The translations under genes and the position numbers were made by a program. From positions 558,001 through 622,000 of the forward strand of contig NZ_JAFKCW010000001.1 in assembly GCF_017254835.1 (NCBI RefSeq): DNA of 64,000 nt, read 5' to 3'. Below are positions 16,953 through 25,981 of the stretch, piece by piece (position 1 is the first letter of the stretch; every line of letters starts with the position of its first letter). Origin of the DNA: Algoriphagus aestuariicola. Its GTDB lineage: Bacteria; Bacteroidota; Bacteroidia; Cytophagales; Cyclobacteriaceae. The notes beneath the pieces were generated by a model. That model was given only the letters and a program-made list of their open reading frames with translations. It was not told the origin of the DNA and did not search any database.

Positions 16953-17563
16953 TTTTAGAAGACAAGGAGGTATCATTCATAAAAGGGGAAATTGAAAAAA
17001 GTAAAATTTCCATTTCAGAACTTAAAGATGACTTGCTTGATCATTTTTGCTGCTTTATAGAAAACGAACTAAATAAAGGGAGATCATTTGAATCTTCTTA
17101 TGTAAAAGCCTTGAATCACATATGCCCCGATGGATTTGATGAAATTCAAAAGGAAACTATTTATTTGTTAAACTCTAAAAAGATAATTGCTATGAAAAGA
17201 ATTATGTATTTAATCGGTCTTTTGGCTTCTATGAGCATGACCCTTGGGTGGTTGTTTAAGTATTTAAACTGGAAAGGTGGAGGAGACATGTTGACTTATG
17301 GGATGATTTTCTTTTTAGTGCTTTTTTTGCCAATGCTAGCTATTAATAGATATAAAATGACACTGAGTGGAGTTTTGTCCGAAAAACTAAAAATAATTTT
17401 TGGTTTCAGTGGTGCAATTGTAACCGGTTTAGGTGTCATATTAAGGACAAGCGGAATGCAATACGGAACTTTAATAGTTATTGTAGGAGCATTAATAATT
17501 GCATTCGGATTTCTACCTTTCCTGTTTTTTCGAATGTACCGAAAATCAATAGAGCAGATTTAA
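16949..17563 (+). CDS. Membrane protein of PadR-linked type, unknown function
   Basis: A 204-residue protein. Residues 1-75 are a soluble helical region (ISELKDDLLDHFCCFIENEL, then GRSFESSYVKAL) similar in layout to permease-prefix/DUF1700-like domains that travel with PadR. Four TM segments follow. The second half contains WLFKYLNWKGGGDML, resembling the membrane motif shared by GldL and related Bacteroidota proteins. It is presumably the target of the PadR repressor. It is AT-rich like its partner. Confidence 0.75.
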   Translation: MILEDKEVSFIKGEIEKSKISISELKDDLLDHFCCFIENELNKGRSFESSYVKALNHICPDGFDEIQKETIYLLNSKKIIAMKRIMYLIGLLASMSMTLGWLFKYLNWKGGGDMLTYGMIFFLVLFLPMLAINRYKMTLSGVLSEKLKIIFGFSGAIVTGLGVILRTSGMQYGTLIVIVGALIIAFGFLPFLFFRMYRKSIEQI

Positions 17564-17784
17564 TTAAATGGAAATATTCAGTGTAGACATGGTTAAGAGT
17601 AAGTGTACGGAAAGTGCTAAATTTGAAAGTAATTAACTTTGGTTGTGACGCAAAGTGAATCGGTTTTAATGCCCACCTGCTCTTAGACTTCTCCGTTTAC
17701 GGAGCGCTGTACACGAGTTGACTTTCCGAATTCTAGAACTTTCCGTTGCCGATAGAGCTGTTTTCCCTATCTTCAAGCCATCAT

Positions 17785-17877
17785 TTAAGGGGTGCCCCAA
17801 AATAAAGGGCTGAGATCATACCCATCGGCAGCATGCTGTCGTGCACCTGATCCGGGTAATGCCGGCGTAGGGATCGA
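17785..17877 (+). ncRNA. TPP riboswitch (THI element)
   Basis: The conserved thi-box blocks appear in order: GGGGTGCC (17789-17796), CTGAGATCATACCC, then ACCTGATCCGGGTAATGCC and GGCGTAGGGA. This is an unmistakable thiamine pyrophosphate aptamer. It lies 45 bp before the start of a PnuC-family transporter gene, so TPP should repress that gene, probably by blocking translation, because no clear terminator follows the aptamer. Confidence 0.97.
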
Positions 17878-17922
17878 AAATCAAGGTTAACCCTTATTTG
17901 GATAAAGGATAAATTTATTCAA

Positions 17923-18549
17923 ATGGAATTTTCATTCGACGCGGATTTGCTCCTCGAGCAAATCCAAAACACCCGCTTGCTGGAGTGGGTCGCCGTGGCT
18001 TTCGGAGTTTCCGAAGTGCTCTTGGCTAAGAAAAACAACATCTGGCTCTATCCCACCGGAATCGTCGGGATTCTATGCGGATCGATCTTGCTGCTGGACT
18101 CCAAGCTCTACGCAGAGACACTTCTGCATTGCTATTATCTGGTGATGAGCGTCTACGGATGGGCCAACTGGAAAAACCGTTCCGCAACAGGAGCTTCCCA
18201 GATCACCAGAAGTGATTCGAGGGACTTTGCGATAACCCTCGGAATAGCCGGGTTGGGCTGGGTTTTCCTCTATTTTATGCTAACCACCTTCACCGACTCG
18301 GATGTCCCGGTCATCGACGCTTTCGTGTCATCCACTGCTTGGGCAGGGATGTGGCTTTTGGCCAAACGTAAGCTGGAAAACTGGATTTGCCTCAATATCT
18401 CCAATCTCGTTGCAATTCCTTTGCTGTATTCCAAGCAATTGTACATGTTCTCATTTTTAACCCTTTTTCTCTTTATCGTCGCTGTTTTTGGCTACTTGGA
18501 TTGGAGAAAAGAACTCGATAGCAAGGATGAAACGCTCCGATCTGTTTGA
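17923..18549 (+). CDS. pnuT: PnuC-family transporter, probable thiamine transporter PnuT
   Basis: A 208-residue membrane protein with about seven TM segments and the family motifs NNIWLYPTGIVG and SVYGWANWKNR (substrate-binding WxxW region). PnuC proteins move nicotinamide riboside, but members under a TPP riboswitch are thiamine transporters. The riboswitch directly upstream makes thiamine the likely cargo; this rests on context. The final 23 bp overlap the next gene. Confidence 0.9.
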   Translation: MEFSFDADLLLEQIQNTRLLEWVAVAFGVSEVLLAKKNNIWLYPTGIVGILCGSILLLDSKLYAETLLHCYYLVMSVYGWANWKNRSATGASQITRSDSRDFAITLGIAGLGWVFLYFMLTTFTDSDVPVIDAFVSSTAWAGMWLLAKRKLENWICLNISNLVAIPLLYSKQLYMFSFLTLFLFIVAVFGYLDWRKELDSKDETLRSV

Positions 18550-19600
18550 TTCAAGCCATGCCAAAGCCTCCGAAAAGATGGGGCGCCTTTCAGATGAGTG
18601 GCTAGAAGTCATTTATGAAAAGAAATGGTTCAAGCTCTTCGTTCCAAAAGAACTGAAAGGATTGGGTCTGGATTTGACAGAAGCGCTTCGTCTCGAGGAG
18701 AAGCTGGCTGAACTGGACGGGAGTTTGGGCTGGACGGTGACTCTTTGCGCCGGAGCAGCTTGGTTTGTTGGGTTTTTGGACAAGGAGCTGCCCCAAGAGG
18801 TTTTTTCGGATCCCAGGGTTTGTCTTGCCGGAAGCGGCTTCGTGGGAGGGAAGGCAGATTTGGTGGATGGAAAATGGCGGATCTCCGGCAACTGGACTTA
18901 CGCTTCCGGAGCTTTGCATGCCACACATTTCACGGCTAATTGTGAGATCCTTGAAAACGGCGTTCCACTTTTGGACAATAAGGGAAACCCGGCGGTCAAG
19001 GCATTTATCCTCAAAAAAGAAGAGATTGAGATCCTCGACGGCTGGAACTATATGGGGATGATCGCGACAGGAAGCCACGCTTTCAAGGCTGACGGAATTT
19101 CTATCCCTAATAATAGGGTTTTTGAGATCCATCCCGATCAAGCTGTACTTGCTGATCCGGTTTTTCGCTATCCTTTTTTACAGTTTGCTGAAGCGACGCT
19201 GGCGGTGAATATCTTGGGAATCACACAGCATTTGGCAAGGCTTATCGAGCAGTCTTTTTGGAAGAGGCACGAGTACAGAAAGTACAGCAAAAAGCAGTTG
19301 ATGTATTTTCAGAAAACTCTGGAAAAGCAGTCTAGAAAGCGCGAGAAATTCAAAAAGGAATTTTATGCCCTAGTCAAGGGATCCTGCGACGAACTGGAGT
19401 CAAAAAGAGAAATTTCCAAGTCGCTGCTCAAAAAGATCAGCCAGATCAGCCGAAAGCTGACCCAATTCTGCCGCGAAAGCAATGGTAAACTCTATCCTTT
19501 CGCAGGCTTGGAAGCTGCCAAAACCCATACCGAACTCAACCGGGTGTGGCGGGATTTCAATACCGTGAGTCAGCATACGCTTTTGATTTTTCCTTTTTGA
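18527..19600 (+). CDS. Acyl-CoA-dehydrogenase-like flavoprotein
   Basis: A 357-residue protein with the acyl-CoA dehydrogenase fold. The N-terminal helical part contains LFVPKELKGLGLDLTEALRL, the middle beta domain DLVDGKWRISGNWTYASGA, and the C-terminus RVWRDFNTVSQHTLL. That C-terminus resembles the flavin monooxygenase (DszC/HsaA-like) branch. No clear catalytic Glu assignment is possible by eye. The ATG at 18527 is preceded by AAGG and overlaps pnuT by 23 bp, so it shares the TPP riboswitch transcript. A role in thiamine or precursor salvage is possible but unproven. Confidence 0.75.
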   Translation: MKRSDLFDSSHAKASEKMGRLSDEWLEVIYEKKWFKLFVPKELKGLGLDLTEALRLEEKLAELDGSLGWTVTLCAGAAWFVGFLDKELPQEVFSDPRVCLAGSGFVGGKADLVDGKWRISGNWTYASGALHATHFTANCEILENGVPLLDNKGNPAVKAFILKKEEIEILDGWNYMGMIATGSHAFKADGISIPNNRVFEIHPDQAVLADPVFRYPFLQFAEATLAVNILGITQHLARLIEQSFWKRHEYRKYSKKQLMYFQKTLEKQSRKREKFKKEFYALVKGSCDELESKREISKSLLKKISQISRKLTQFCRESNGKLYPFAGLEAAKTHTELNRVWRDFNTVSQHTLLIFPF

Positions 19601-19700
19601 AATAGTCAGTTCCCCTTTTTTCGACAATTCTCGTCACATGTTTTTGATTTTCAAATCGTTCTGTTAATATAATAGGAGAGGATTTGACAATTTTATTGAC

Positions 19701-20756
19701 ATGGAAGGGGATTATTTCAAAGGGCGGGGAGCGCAGATTCAGTCGGGCAACCGTTTTTTGGGGAGCAGGGTCGTAGCAGAGCATATCGAAGGCTTGGACG
19801 AGGAGCTTTTGATTTCTCCCAAAACTGAGGTCCGCGTAGAACACGCCAAGACGATCGTAAATCCAGTGAAAAGTCCGGACCTCGGCTTGATGTTTTCCTT
19901 AAATCCCTATCAGGGCTGCGAACATGGGTGCATCTATTGCTATGCCCGAAACTCCCACGAGTACTATGGTTATACAGCGGGCTTGGATTTTGAGACCAAG
20001 CTGATGGTCAAACCCAACGCGCCGAGTTTGTTGGAAAAGCACCTGCTGAATCCCAACTGGAAAGTAGCCCCGATCTCGGTGTCGGGAAATACAGACTGCT
20101 ATCAGCCGCTTGAGAAGGAAAAGGAAATCACCCGAGGGCTGCTGACGGTATTTGCAAAATATCGCCATCCGGTGGGTTTGATCACCAAAAATAGCCTAGT
20201 TCTGCGTGATTTGGATTTGCTGCGGGATCTGGCGCAAGACAGACTGGTGCAGGTATACATTTCTATTACCACTCTGGATGAAAGTCTGAGGAGAAAAATG
20301 GAGCCAAGGACGGCGAGCGCGGTGAAGCGCTTAAAAACCATTGAAGCTTTGGCAAAGGCTGGAGTGCCTGTCGCGGTTATGAATGCCCCGATTATTCCTG
20401 GATTGAATAATCAGGAAATACCCGCGATCCTAAAAGCTGCAGCGGATCACGGTGCGCTGAGCGCCGGGATGACAGTCGTTCGTCTCAACGGTAAGCTGGA
20501 AGAGATCTTTTCCGATTGGCTAGAGAAAAACTTCCCGGACCGTTTTCAGAAAATCATGCACCAAATAGCCGAAGTTCACGGGGGACAGGTCAACGACAGC
20601 CAGTTTGGAAGGAGGATGAAGGGTGCCGGAGTACTTGCGGAAAGCATCCAGAATCTCTTTCGTTTTGCGCGGAAAACGCATTTTGTCGGGCGCGCCATGC
20701 CTCCTTTTGACTTGGCGAAATTCCGGCGTGGGGGCAATCTGAACTTGGAATTTTGA
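19701..20756 (+). CDS. PA0069-family radical SAM protein
   Basis: A 351-residue radical SAM enzyme. The 4Fe-4S motif is NPYQGCEHGCIYCYARNSHEY (C-x3-C-x2-C near residues 73-80), followed by TKLMVKPNAP and the SAM-binding ISVSGNTDCYQPLE. MNAPIIPGLNN near residue 222 is also typical. Relatives are annotated as SplB-like, but the substrate is unknown. It begins 100 bp after the acyl-CoA-dehydrogenase-like gene and may have its own promoter. Confidence 0.88.
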   Translation: MEGDYFKGRGAQIQSGNRFLGSRVVAEHIEGLDEELLISPKTEVRVEHAKTIVNPVKSPDLGLMFSLNPYQGCEHGCIYCYARNSHEYYGYTAGLDFETKLMVKPNAPSLLEKHLLNPNWKVAPISVSGNTDCYQPLEKEKEITRGLLTVFAKYRHPVGLITKNSLVLRDLDLLRDLAQDRLVQVYISITTLDESLRRKMEPRTASAVKRLKTIEALAKAGVPVAVMNAPIIPGLNNQEIPAILKAAADHGALSAGMTVVRLNGKLEEIFSDWLEKNFPDRFQKIMHQIAEVHGGQVNDSQFGRRMKGAGVLAESIQNLFRFARKTHFVGRAMPPFDLAKFRRGGNLNLEF

Positions 20757-20761
20757 GTTCT

Positions 20762-23104
20762 CTAAGCGATTGATTGGTCGGAGATATGCTCTTTTTTATA
20801 CAAGCCATCGAATATTTCGGCCACTTCCTCGGCGGCAAGAGTGGGCAAGAGTGAGGTGTCCGAAATGCCGGAGACTACGCGGGTAATGTCATGGTCCACC
20901 TTCCCTTTTTCACTCCATAGGGCCACGGGCGCAGCAGTAATGTACGCGGAAAAAGCATGATGGCCTGAGCCGGGTCTCTCCCCGATGACGTGGATGATAC
21001 CTTTTTTCTGTTTGGGATCTTTCAGGTTTCCAAAGAGTTCTTCCCCAGTGGCATAGCCCGCCCTGACCCTGCCGTGGGTGAACACGGCATGCTGTGGGGC
21101 TAGCCGATAGCCTTTGGATTTGAGCTGGGTGCTAAGATTTTCCAAAAATGGAAACAGATGACCTTCATCTGTCAGCGCCAGCGCGTTTAGTCCGTCGGAG
21201 ATCACGATCTGAACGTCAGGAGCGTCGTTTTCCCATCCCGCTTGCATGGCTTTTAGCTGTTCTGTCGTCTTTGCGCTTAGCTTTTCGCCTGTCTCAGGAT
21301 GGTATACGTAGTCCTTGCGGTCTTTGCTTTGGGTGATCAAGGGTAACGCTGCAGGAATTGCTTGGACAAAAGTACTTGGCATTTCTGCCCAGAGACTCAC
21401 CTTGGCATCCTCATAAAGCTCATGGATTTTCTTGTCCAGTTCGGGGTGCAGATCCCAGACATTCTCGCCAAAGCCCTGCGCAATAGGCACGCCTCTCGCT
21501 TCGATTTCTGCGATGGTTTTTCGTCCTTCTGCCAAAATCTCTTCTTTGGTTCGAAGGTCTTTTTTCGCAAGTCGGTATTGATAGTAAACCCATGTCGGAT
21601 CCCCGAAGTGCTCGGTGGGCCGATTGTCTGCACCGATGACTTCGATCTTTTTGAAAAAGTCCCACATCGCGTCGTTGATCTTGTAGCCAAACTGCTCGCG
21701 AATTTTGACGTGGTTATAAAAACCTGTAGTGAGATAGCTCAGCATGGGGTCATTTTTGGTTGGCAAAGCCATTAAATAGGCTGGGTTTGCCGGCATTATC
21801 TGTTCTATGCACCAGTCCAACTCATCAAGTGATACGTCCATATGGAGGGTGGAGCAGACATCCAATCCGATGGTAAGTCCGTGAAGTTTTCCCATGACGG
21901 TGTCTTCCAGGCAACACCTGACTAATTGTTCTTTGGTTTTGAAAACTTCCGGGCCAATAAAGCCCGCTACGTCATTTACATGCACCCAGGGAGCTTCCTC
22001 GGGACTTTTTCCCCGGGAAAGCTGGCTTTGAAGCGCACGTACGAAGCCGTACTTCCTTGACTCGTGCACGAGCATGTCAAAGCCTTCACCGTGTCCATTG
22101 GTGAAGTCGGCTCCTTGTCCAGTTTCTGCATACAAACCAAACTGGCCCGTGCGGCTTTCCATGTGGGCTTGCATTTTTGGGATCGAGACGTCAAAGGTTT
22201 GGTTGGCCTTGACTGTGCCCGCGATGCTTTGGAACCAGATGCCCGTGGTACCCGGGTGGATTTTCTCCGCCTCGGCTTGCACGTCGATATGGGAAAGCAC
22301 ACAGTTGGAGATGGTTTTTTCCAAGCCAAAAGTTGTGATTAGATCGTAAAGTGCTTTTTCGATCTCAGCCACCGACTTGGGATCACTGGAGACGGGATTG
22401 GTGCCCAGGACCAAGTCTCCGACCCCATAGGACCATGCGTCGAAAACCTGCCAGACGATGTCCGTCGGGTTATCGGTTGGAGAGTTGGGTTGAACTCGGG
22501 CGCTTAGATATCCTTTGCTGCCGATTTGCGTACCCGGAATTGGGTTGAAGACTTTTTGTCCAACTTGGATCAGTTCTTCGTTGCTCATCATCTTGACCAG
22601 ACAAGCGATCACGTCGCTGCTCAGCGCGGGCATGATCGCTTTGATTTCTGCCTCGGGCTGGCTTAGAACGAATTCTTTCAGTTCTCCCAAAGTCCAAGTA
22701 TCCAGTTCCTCGTTTTGTGCTGTATTCTCCGCAATCAGCTCGTAGATCTCATCGGTAAATAGGCTGTGTGACTTCAAGTCCCTAATCCGGGTATTTGCCA
22801 GAAGCGCCCTGGCGTTTATCCTGGATTGCTCGGATTCGGCAGCAATGCCTAGCGTGAGATCGCCTTCTTTAAATTCATTGGCTGCGCCGACGATTTGCCT
22901 ATAGAGTGTCAGATCGTGATCGCCGTGTTTCCTCTTGATATAGGCGAAAATATCCTCCGAGTCGGCAGGTTCTGCAATGACCGGGCTGACGCCCATGACT
23001 CCTTTGTTGGCGGACTTGAAATCGCAGGCTTGAAACAGGAATGCGGAAGTGCCCAATACGCCCACTTGGGTTAAAAATTCCTTTCGGCTGATCTTTTGGA
23101 GCAT
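20762..23104 (-). CDS. Fused ethanolamine ammonia-lyase EutB-EutC with Tat/lipoprotein-like leader
   Basis: A 780-residue protein. Residues 45-510 match the EutB large subunit: SARVQPN (R203), GTNPV (N236), ETGQG (E327) and TIGLDVCSTLH (D415) align with the Arg, Asn, Glu and Asp active-site residues of enteric EutB. Residues from about 545 match EutC (VISDGLNALAL, VIGERPGSGHH). Known EAL is a cytoplasmic adenosylcobalamin enzyme of two separate subunits. Here both are one chain, starting MLQKISRKEFLTQVGVLGTS with SRKEFL, a hydrophobic core and the lipobox-like LFQAC (C27). That suggests Tat export and lipidation. No eut cofactor or shell genes are nearby. Confidence 0.88.
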   Translation of the reverse strand: MLQKISRKEFLTQVGVLGTSAFLFQACDFKSANKGVMGVSPVIAEPADSEDIFAYIKRKHGDHDLTLYRQIVGAANEFKEGDLTLGIAAESEQSRINARALLANTRIRDLKSHSLFTDEIYELIAENTAQNEELDTWTLGELKEFVLSQPEAEIKAIMPALSSDVIACLVKMMSNEELIQVGQKVFNPIPGTQIGSKGYLSARVQPNSPTDNPTDIVWQVFDAWSYGVGDLVLGTNPVSSDPKSVAEIEKALYDLITTFGLEKTISNCVLSHIDVQAEAEKIHPGTTGIWFQSIAGTVKANQTFDVSIPKMQAHMESRTGQFGLYAETGQGADFTNGHGEGFDMLVHESRKYGFVRALQSQLSRGKSPEEAPWVHVNDVAGFIGPEVFKTKEQLVRCCLEDTVMGKLHGLTIGLDVCSTLHMDVSLDELDWCIEQIMPANPAYLMALPTKNDPMLSYLTTGFYNHVKIREQFGYKINDAMWDFFKKIEVIGADNRPTEHFGDPTWVYYQYRLAKKDLRTKEEILAEGRKTIAEIEARGVPIAQGFGENVWDLHPELDKKIHELYEDAKVSLWAEMPSTFVQAIPAALPLITQSKDRKDYVYHPETGEKLSAKTTEQLKAMQAGWENDAPDVQIVISDGLNALALTDEGHLFPFLENLSTQLKSKGYRLAPQHAVFTHGRVRAGYATGEELFGNLKDPKQKKGIIHVIGERPGSGHHAFSAYITAAPVALWSEKGKVDHDITRVVSGISDTSLLPTLAAEEVAEIFDGLYKKEHISDQSIA

Positions 23105-23239
23105 GGTGATTTCTGAGGGTTTGTTTCTGAAATCTTGGGTCTATTGCCGATATGCGGTTTTGTTCAGGCTTAAGTTAAGGGAAATTTGCCATGATTTTTC
23201 GCAATGTGGGTATGTAGGTTGCTTTTGACTAATAATTTT

Positions 23240-24121
23240 TTAGCGCTTTAAAACCGGATAGGGGACAAACTCCTCCTCGTCGCCAGGTACTTTTTCAAAC
23301 CCGCCCGCGATCCATCTTTCCTTGGCTGCTTCGATAAGTTCTTTGCTGGAGGAGACGAAGTTCCAGTCTATGAACCGCTCTTCGGGGAAAGCATCGCCTC
23401 CAAAAATGTAGATTGTGCTGTTGGCTTGGATCGTAAATTCGCAGAGCGTGCTGTCCTTGGCTACTAGGATTTGTTTTGGGCCGAAGGTGTTTCCTTCGCT
23501 TTCGATCCCACCCTCCAAAATGTACAATCCACTTTCGCCAAACAGCTGCTTTCCGATGCTGAGATTTTGTTTTTCGCTGCTTTTGATCTCCAGCATATAG
23601 AGTTTGCTGTAGACGGGGACAGGTGATCTGTGTCCCAAGACCTCACCAGCCACCAATTTGAAGTCCACACTTCCTTCGGTCCAAGCAGGGAGCTTTTCAG
23701 CTTCGACGTGGAAAAACTCTGGGTCCATTTGCTCCAATTTTTTTGGCAAGGCCACCCAGATCTGCAGTCCATGCATGAATTTGTCTTCGTGACGCATGTG
23801 ATCTGGAGTGCGCTCGGAGTGAACGATTCCCTTTCCTGCCGTCATCCAATTGACCGCTCCAGGGTTGATTTGAATTTCGTTTCCAAGCGTGTCTCGGTGC
23901 ATGATGCTGCCTTCGAAAAGGAAAGTGAGCGTGGAGAGTCCAATGTGCGGATGGGGTCGGATGTCCATCTGCTCGCGCTCGTTGAGTTTGACCGGTCCCA
24001 TGTGGTCGAGGTAGATGAAAGGGCCGATCATCCGTTTTTGGCGAAAGGGTAGTAGTCGGCCCACCAGGAATTTGCCAATATCGGCGGCGCGTTCTTCGAT
24101 GATGAGGTTGATGTTTGACAT
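23240..24121 (-). CDS. Pirin-family bicupin protein
   Basis: A 293-residue bicupin. The N-terminal cupin has the metal ligands in PHPHIGLSTLTFLFEG and the downstream His/Glu in GKGIVHSERTP, the typical pirin arrangement; the C-terminal cupin contains GSVDFKLVAGE and EERFIDWNFV. Relatives include quercetin 2,3-dioxygenases and redox-sensing regulators, and the substrate cannot be told from sequence. It starts a run of minus-strand accessory genes. Confidence 0.9.
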   Translation of the reverse strand: MSNINLIIEERAADIGKFLVGRLLPFRQKRMIGPFIYLDHMGPVKLNEREQMDIRPHPHIGLSTLTFLFEGSIMHRDTLGNEIQINPGAVNWMTAGKGIVHSERTPDHMRHEDKFMHGLQIWVALPKKLEQMDPEFFHVEAEKLPAWTEGSVDFKLVAGEVLGHRSPVPVYSKLYMLEIKSSEKQNLSIGKQLFGESGLYILEGGIESEGNTFGPKQILVAKDSTLCEFTIQANSTIYIFGGDAFPEERFIDWNFVSSSKELIEAAKERWIAGGFEKVPGDEEEFVPYPVLKR

Positions 24122-24219
24122 GGAAATGGTAGTTGTACCCTTTTGGGAAACGCTGAAAGTCGACAGGAATTTAATGGATATTTGCCGTAAGGACTAGCCA
24201 GGAATCTATGAAAAGGGAA

Positions 24220-24357
24220 GAGGCTGTCTCATAACTGATGTTTGTCACATTGAGCGAAGTCGAAATGCGGCTGTATTCAATTTAAATGGCCTTCGATACG
24301 CTACTCCCGTAGCTCCAGTGCTCAGCCTGACACAATCAGGCTTTTTGAGACAGCCTC
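24220..24357. repeat. Composite intergenic palindromic element with embedded terminator
   Basis: A perfect 12-bp inverted repeat (GAGGCTGTCTCA at 24220-24231, TGAGACAGCCTC at 24346-24357) brackets about 114 bp. Inside are the REP-like string CATTGAGCGAAGTCGAAATG and CCTTCGATACGCT in near-inverted orientation. An AGCCTGA-cacaa-TCAGGCT hairpin followed by TTTT (24324-24345) is also present. Sequences of this type recur between genes in Bacteroidota; only one copy is in this window. Confidence 0.65.
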
Positions 24358-24382
24358 ATTTGCTCAGTTTGTATTTGGGATA

Positions 24383-25333
24383 TTATTCTATCGGAATTCT
24401 TTTCGCATTTTTCTTTAGCCATTCTTCGAAGGATTGCAAGTCTGGATTGAGCTCTTTGGCGGCGGCAATGTCCCGCGCGTCCGTAAATTCTTTCTCAAAG
24501 ACCTCGTAGTACTGAAACATGTTTCCAAGGTCTTCCGCGCCAGGAAATCCAAAACTTCGGAAGACTTCGGCGGGAATGGCATTGTATCTGACTTCTTCCC
24601 CCAGGGCTTTGGTCAGCGCTTTGGCCATGTCCTCGCAGGTGATGTGCTCTCCGGCAATTCCGACGGTTTTCCCGACCATCTCCTTTCCTTTCTTGAATAT
24701 GCCGTAGGCGCATTTGCCGATATCTTCTGCGGCAATGCCGCTCAGTTTATTGCCTCCCATTGGAAAAGTGATCGCCAAAACTCCGTCTTCCCCACGCTTG
24801 GGTCCCATGCCGAAATAAATGAGGTTTTCCCAGTAAAACGTGGTGAGCAGGAAAGTCGTCGGCACACCCGCCTCAATGAAAAATTTGTTGGATTCACCCT
24901 TTGCGTCAAAATGGGGCACTTTATATTTTCCCATAAGCGTGGGCATGGTGTCGTCGTGCAGCGGTACGAGCAGACGCGTATCTTCCAATGTGGACCAGAT
25001 GACATGCTGCACACCAGCTGCATTGGCAGCTTCAGCCATGCAATTAGCCTCATCGGCTTCTTTTTCGGGCGAAAAGTGGTCCCAGAAAAAAGTAACGCAA
25101 AATGCTCCATAAGCACCTTCCATAGCGGCACGTACCGTTGCAGGATGGGCGAGATCCGCTTCAACTACTTCTGCTCCCAGCTTTTCCAGGGCCTTTGCCT
25201 TTTCGGAAGTTTTGTCACGGGTGACGGCCCTGACCGAAAAATCGCTGCCGGGATCGTTCAGGATAGCTCTTGCCAATCCCCCTCCCTGAGCGCCTGTTGC
25301 TCCAAACACGGTAATAATCTTTTTTTCAGACAT
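24383..25333 (-). CDS. NmrA/HSCARG-like NAD(P)-binding protein
   Basis: A 316-residue Rossmann-fold protein of the atypical SDR group. The N-terminal nucleotide motif is TVFGATGAQGGGLARAIL (GxxGxxG), followed by VRAVTRD, consistent with NADP binding. It lacks an obvious YxxxK catalytic pair, as in NmrA-like sensors. The likely role is redox sensing or quinone/NADPH-linked reduction. Confidence 0.85.
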   Translation of the reverse strand: MSEKKIITVFGATGAQGGGLARAILNDPGSDFSVRAVTRDKTSEKAKALEKLGAEVVEADLAHPATVRAAMEGAYGAFCVTFFWDHFSPEKEADEANCMAEAANAAGVQHVIWSTLEDTRLLVPLHDDTMPTLMGKYKVPHFDAKGESNKFFIEAGVPTTFLLTTFYWENLIYFGMGPKRGEDGVLAITFPMGGNKLSGIAAEDIGKCAYGIFKKGKEMVGKTVGIAGEHITCEDMAKALTKALGEEVRYNAIPAEVFRSFGFPGAEDLGNMFQYYEVFEKEFTDARDIAAAKELNPDLQSFEEWLKKNAKRIPIE

Positions 25334-25509
25334 GGATAGTTTATTTATAGGTTAAAAGTTGTTTTTGATTGGACGGGGTAGAGAGTCGATATCCAATTTT
25401 TCGGCCTTGGCTTTTTCCTCTTAGTGTAAACTTGCAAAACCCCGTTTGGTTCTTAATGGACTTCCAGTTTCAATGCATGAACAGACAATTTCGCCTAAGT
25501 GGCAGATCT

Positions 25510-25929
25510 CTATGTCGGCTCATCATTTTCATAGTTGAAGTTTTCGATGATCTTGGATCCAGTCAGCAGCCTTTCTTCGGTGAATTTCACTTGGACGAAT
25601 TCCCTGCCTTCTTTGCAAAATTTGCTTGTCACCAGATACTCTTGCAAAGATTCGCGCTTGCCTTTGATACAGCTCCAAGATCGATCGGGGTTAACGCGGT
25701 ACCATACTTCGACCAGAAACTCGATATGCTTCTCGCTATTGGAGACACATTCTTTTTCCCAAACCGGATCATACACTTCATCCCAACAGCGCTCAAGGTA
25801 AGTGACTTTGAAAAGGCCCTCATTGGGATCGAAGACCGTGCTCACCGCTCCGCCATAAACTACCCTGCTGAACCCCTCTGCTGAGAGCCATTCCTCCGGC
25901 GTACTAGAACTGTCCTTGACGGTATTCAT
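25510..25929 (-). CDS. Hypothetical protein
   Basis: A 139-residue soluble protein that I do not recognise. It is rich in charged and aromatic residues, with Cys residues in LERCWDEVYDPVWEKECVS, WSCIKG and SKFCKEG, and no signal or TM segment. The start was set at the ATG at 25929; an upstream TTG at 25956 is in frame. It sits in a row of small same-strand accessory genes, 53 bp after the DUF1398 gene. Confidence 0.6.
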   Translation of the reverse strand: MNTVKDSSSTPEEWLSAEGFSRVVYGGAVSTVFDPNEGLFKVTYLERCWDEVYDPVWEKECVSNSEKHIEFLVEVWYRVNPDRSWSCIKGKRESLQEYLVTSKFCKEGREFVQVKFTEERLLTGSKIIENFNYENDEPT

Positions 25930-25981
25930 GGGTTTGTTTGTTTTTTGTAAAGCCAAGCTGAAGCGAAAGAACAGACCTCTT

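Noticed and set aside
20762-23104. A eut microcompartment operon
   Set aside because: Neighbouring genes (radical SAM protein and pirin) are unrelated to ethanolamine use; no shell proteins are present.
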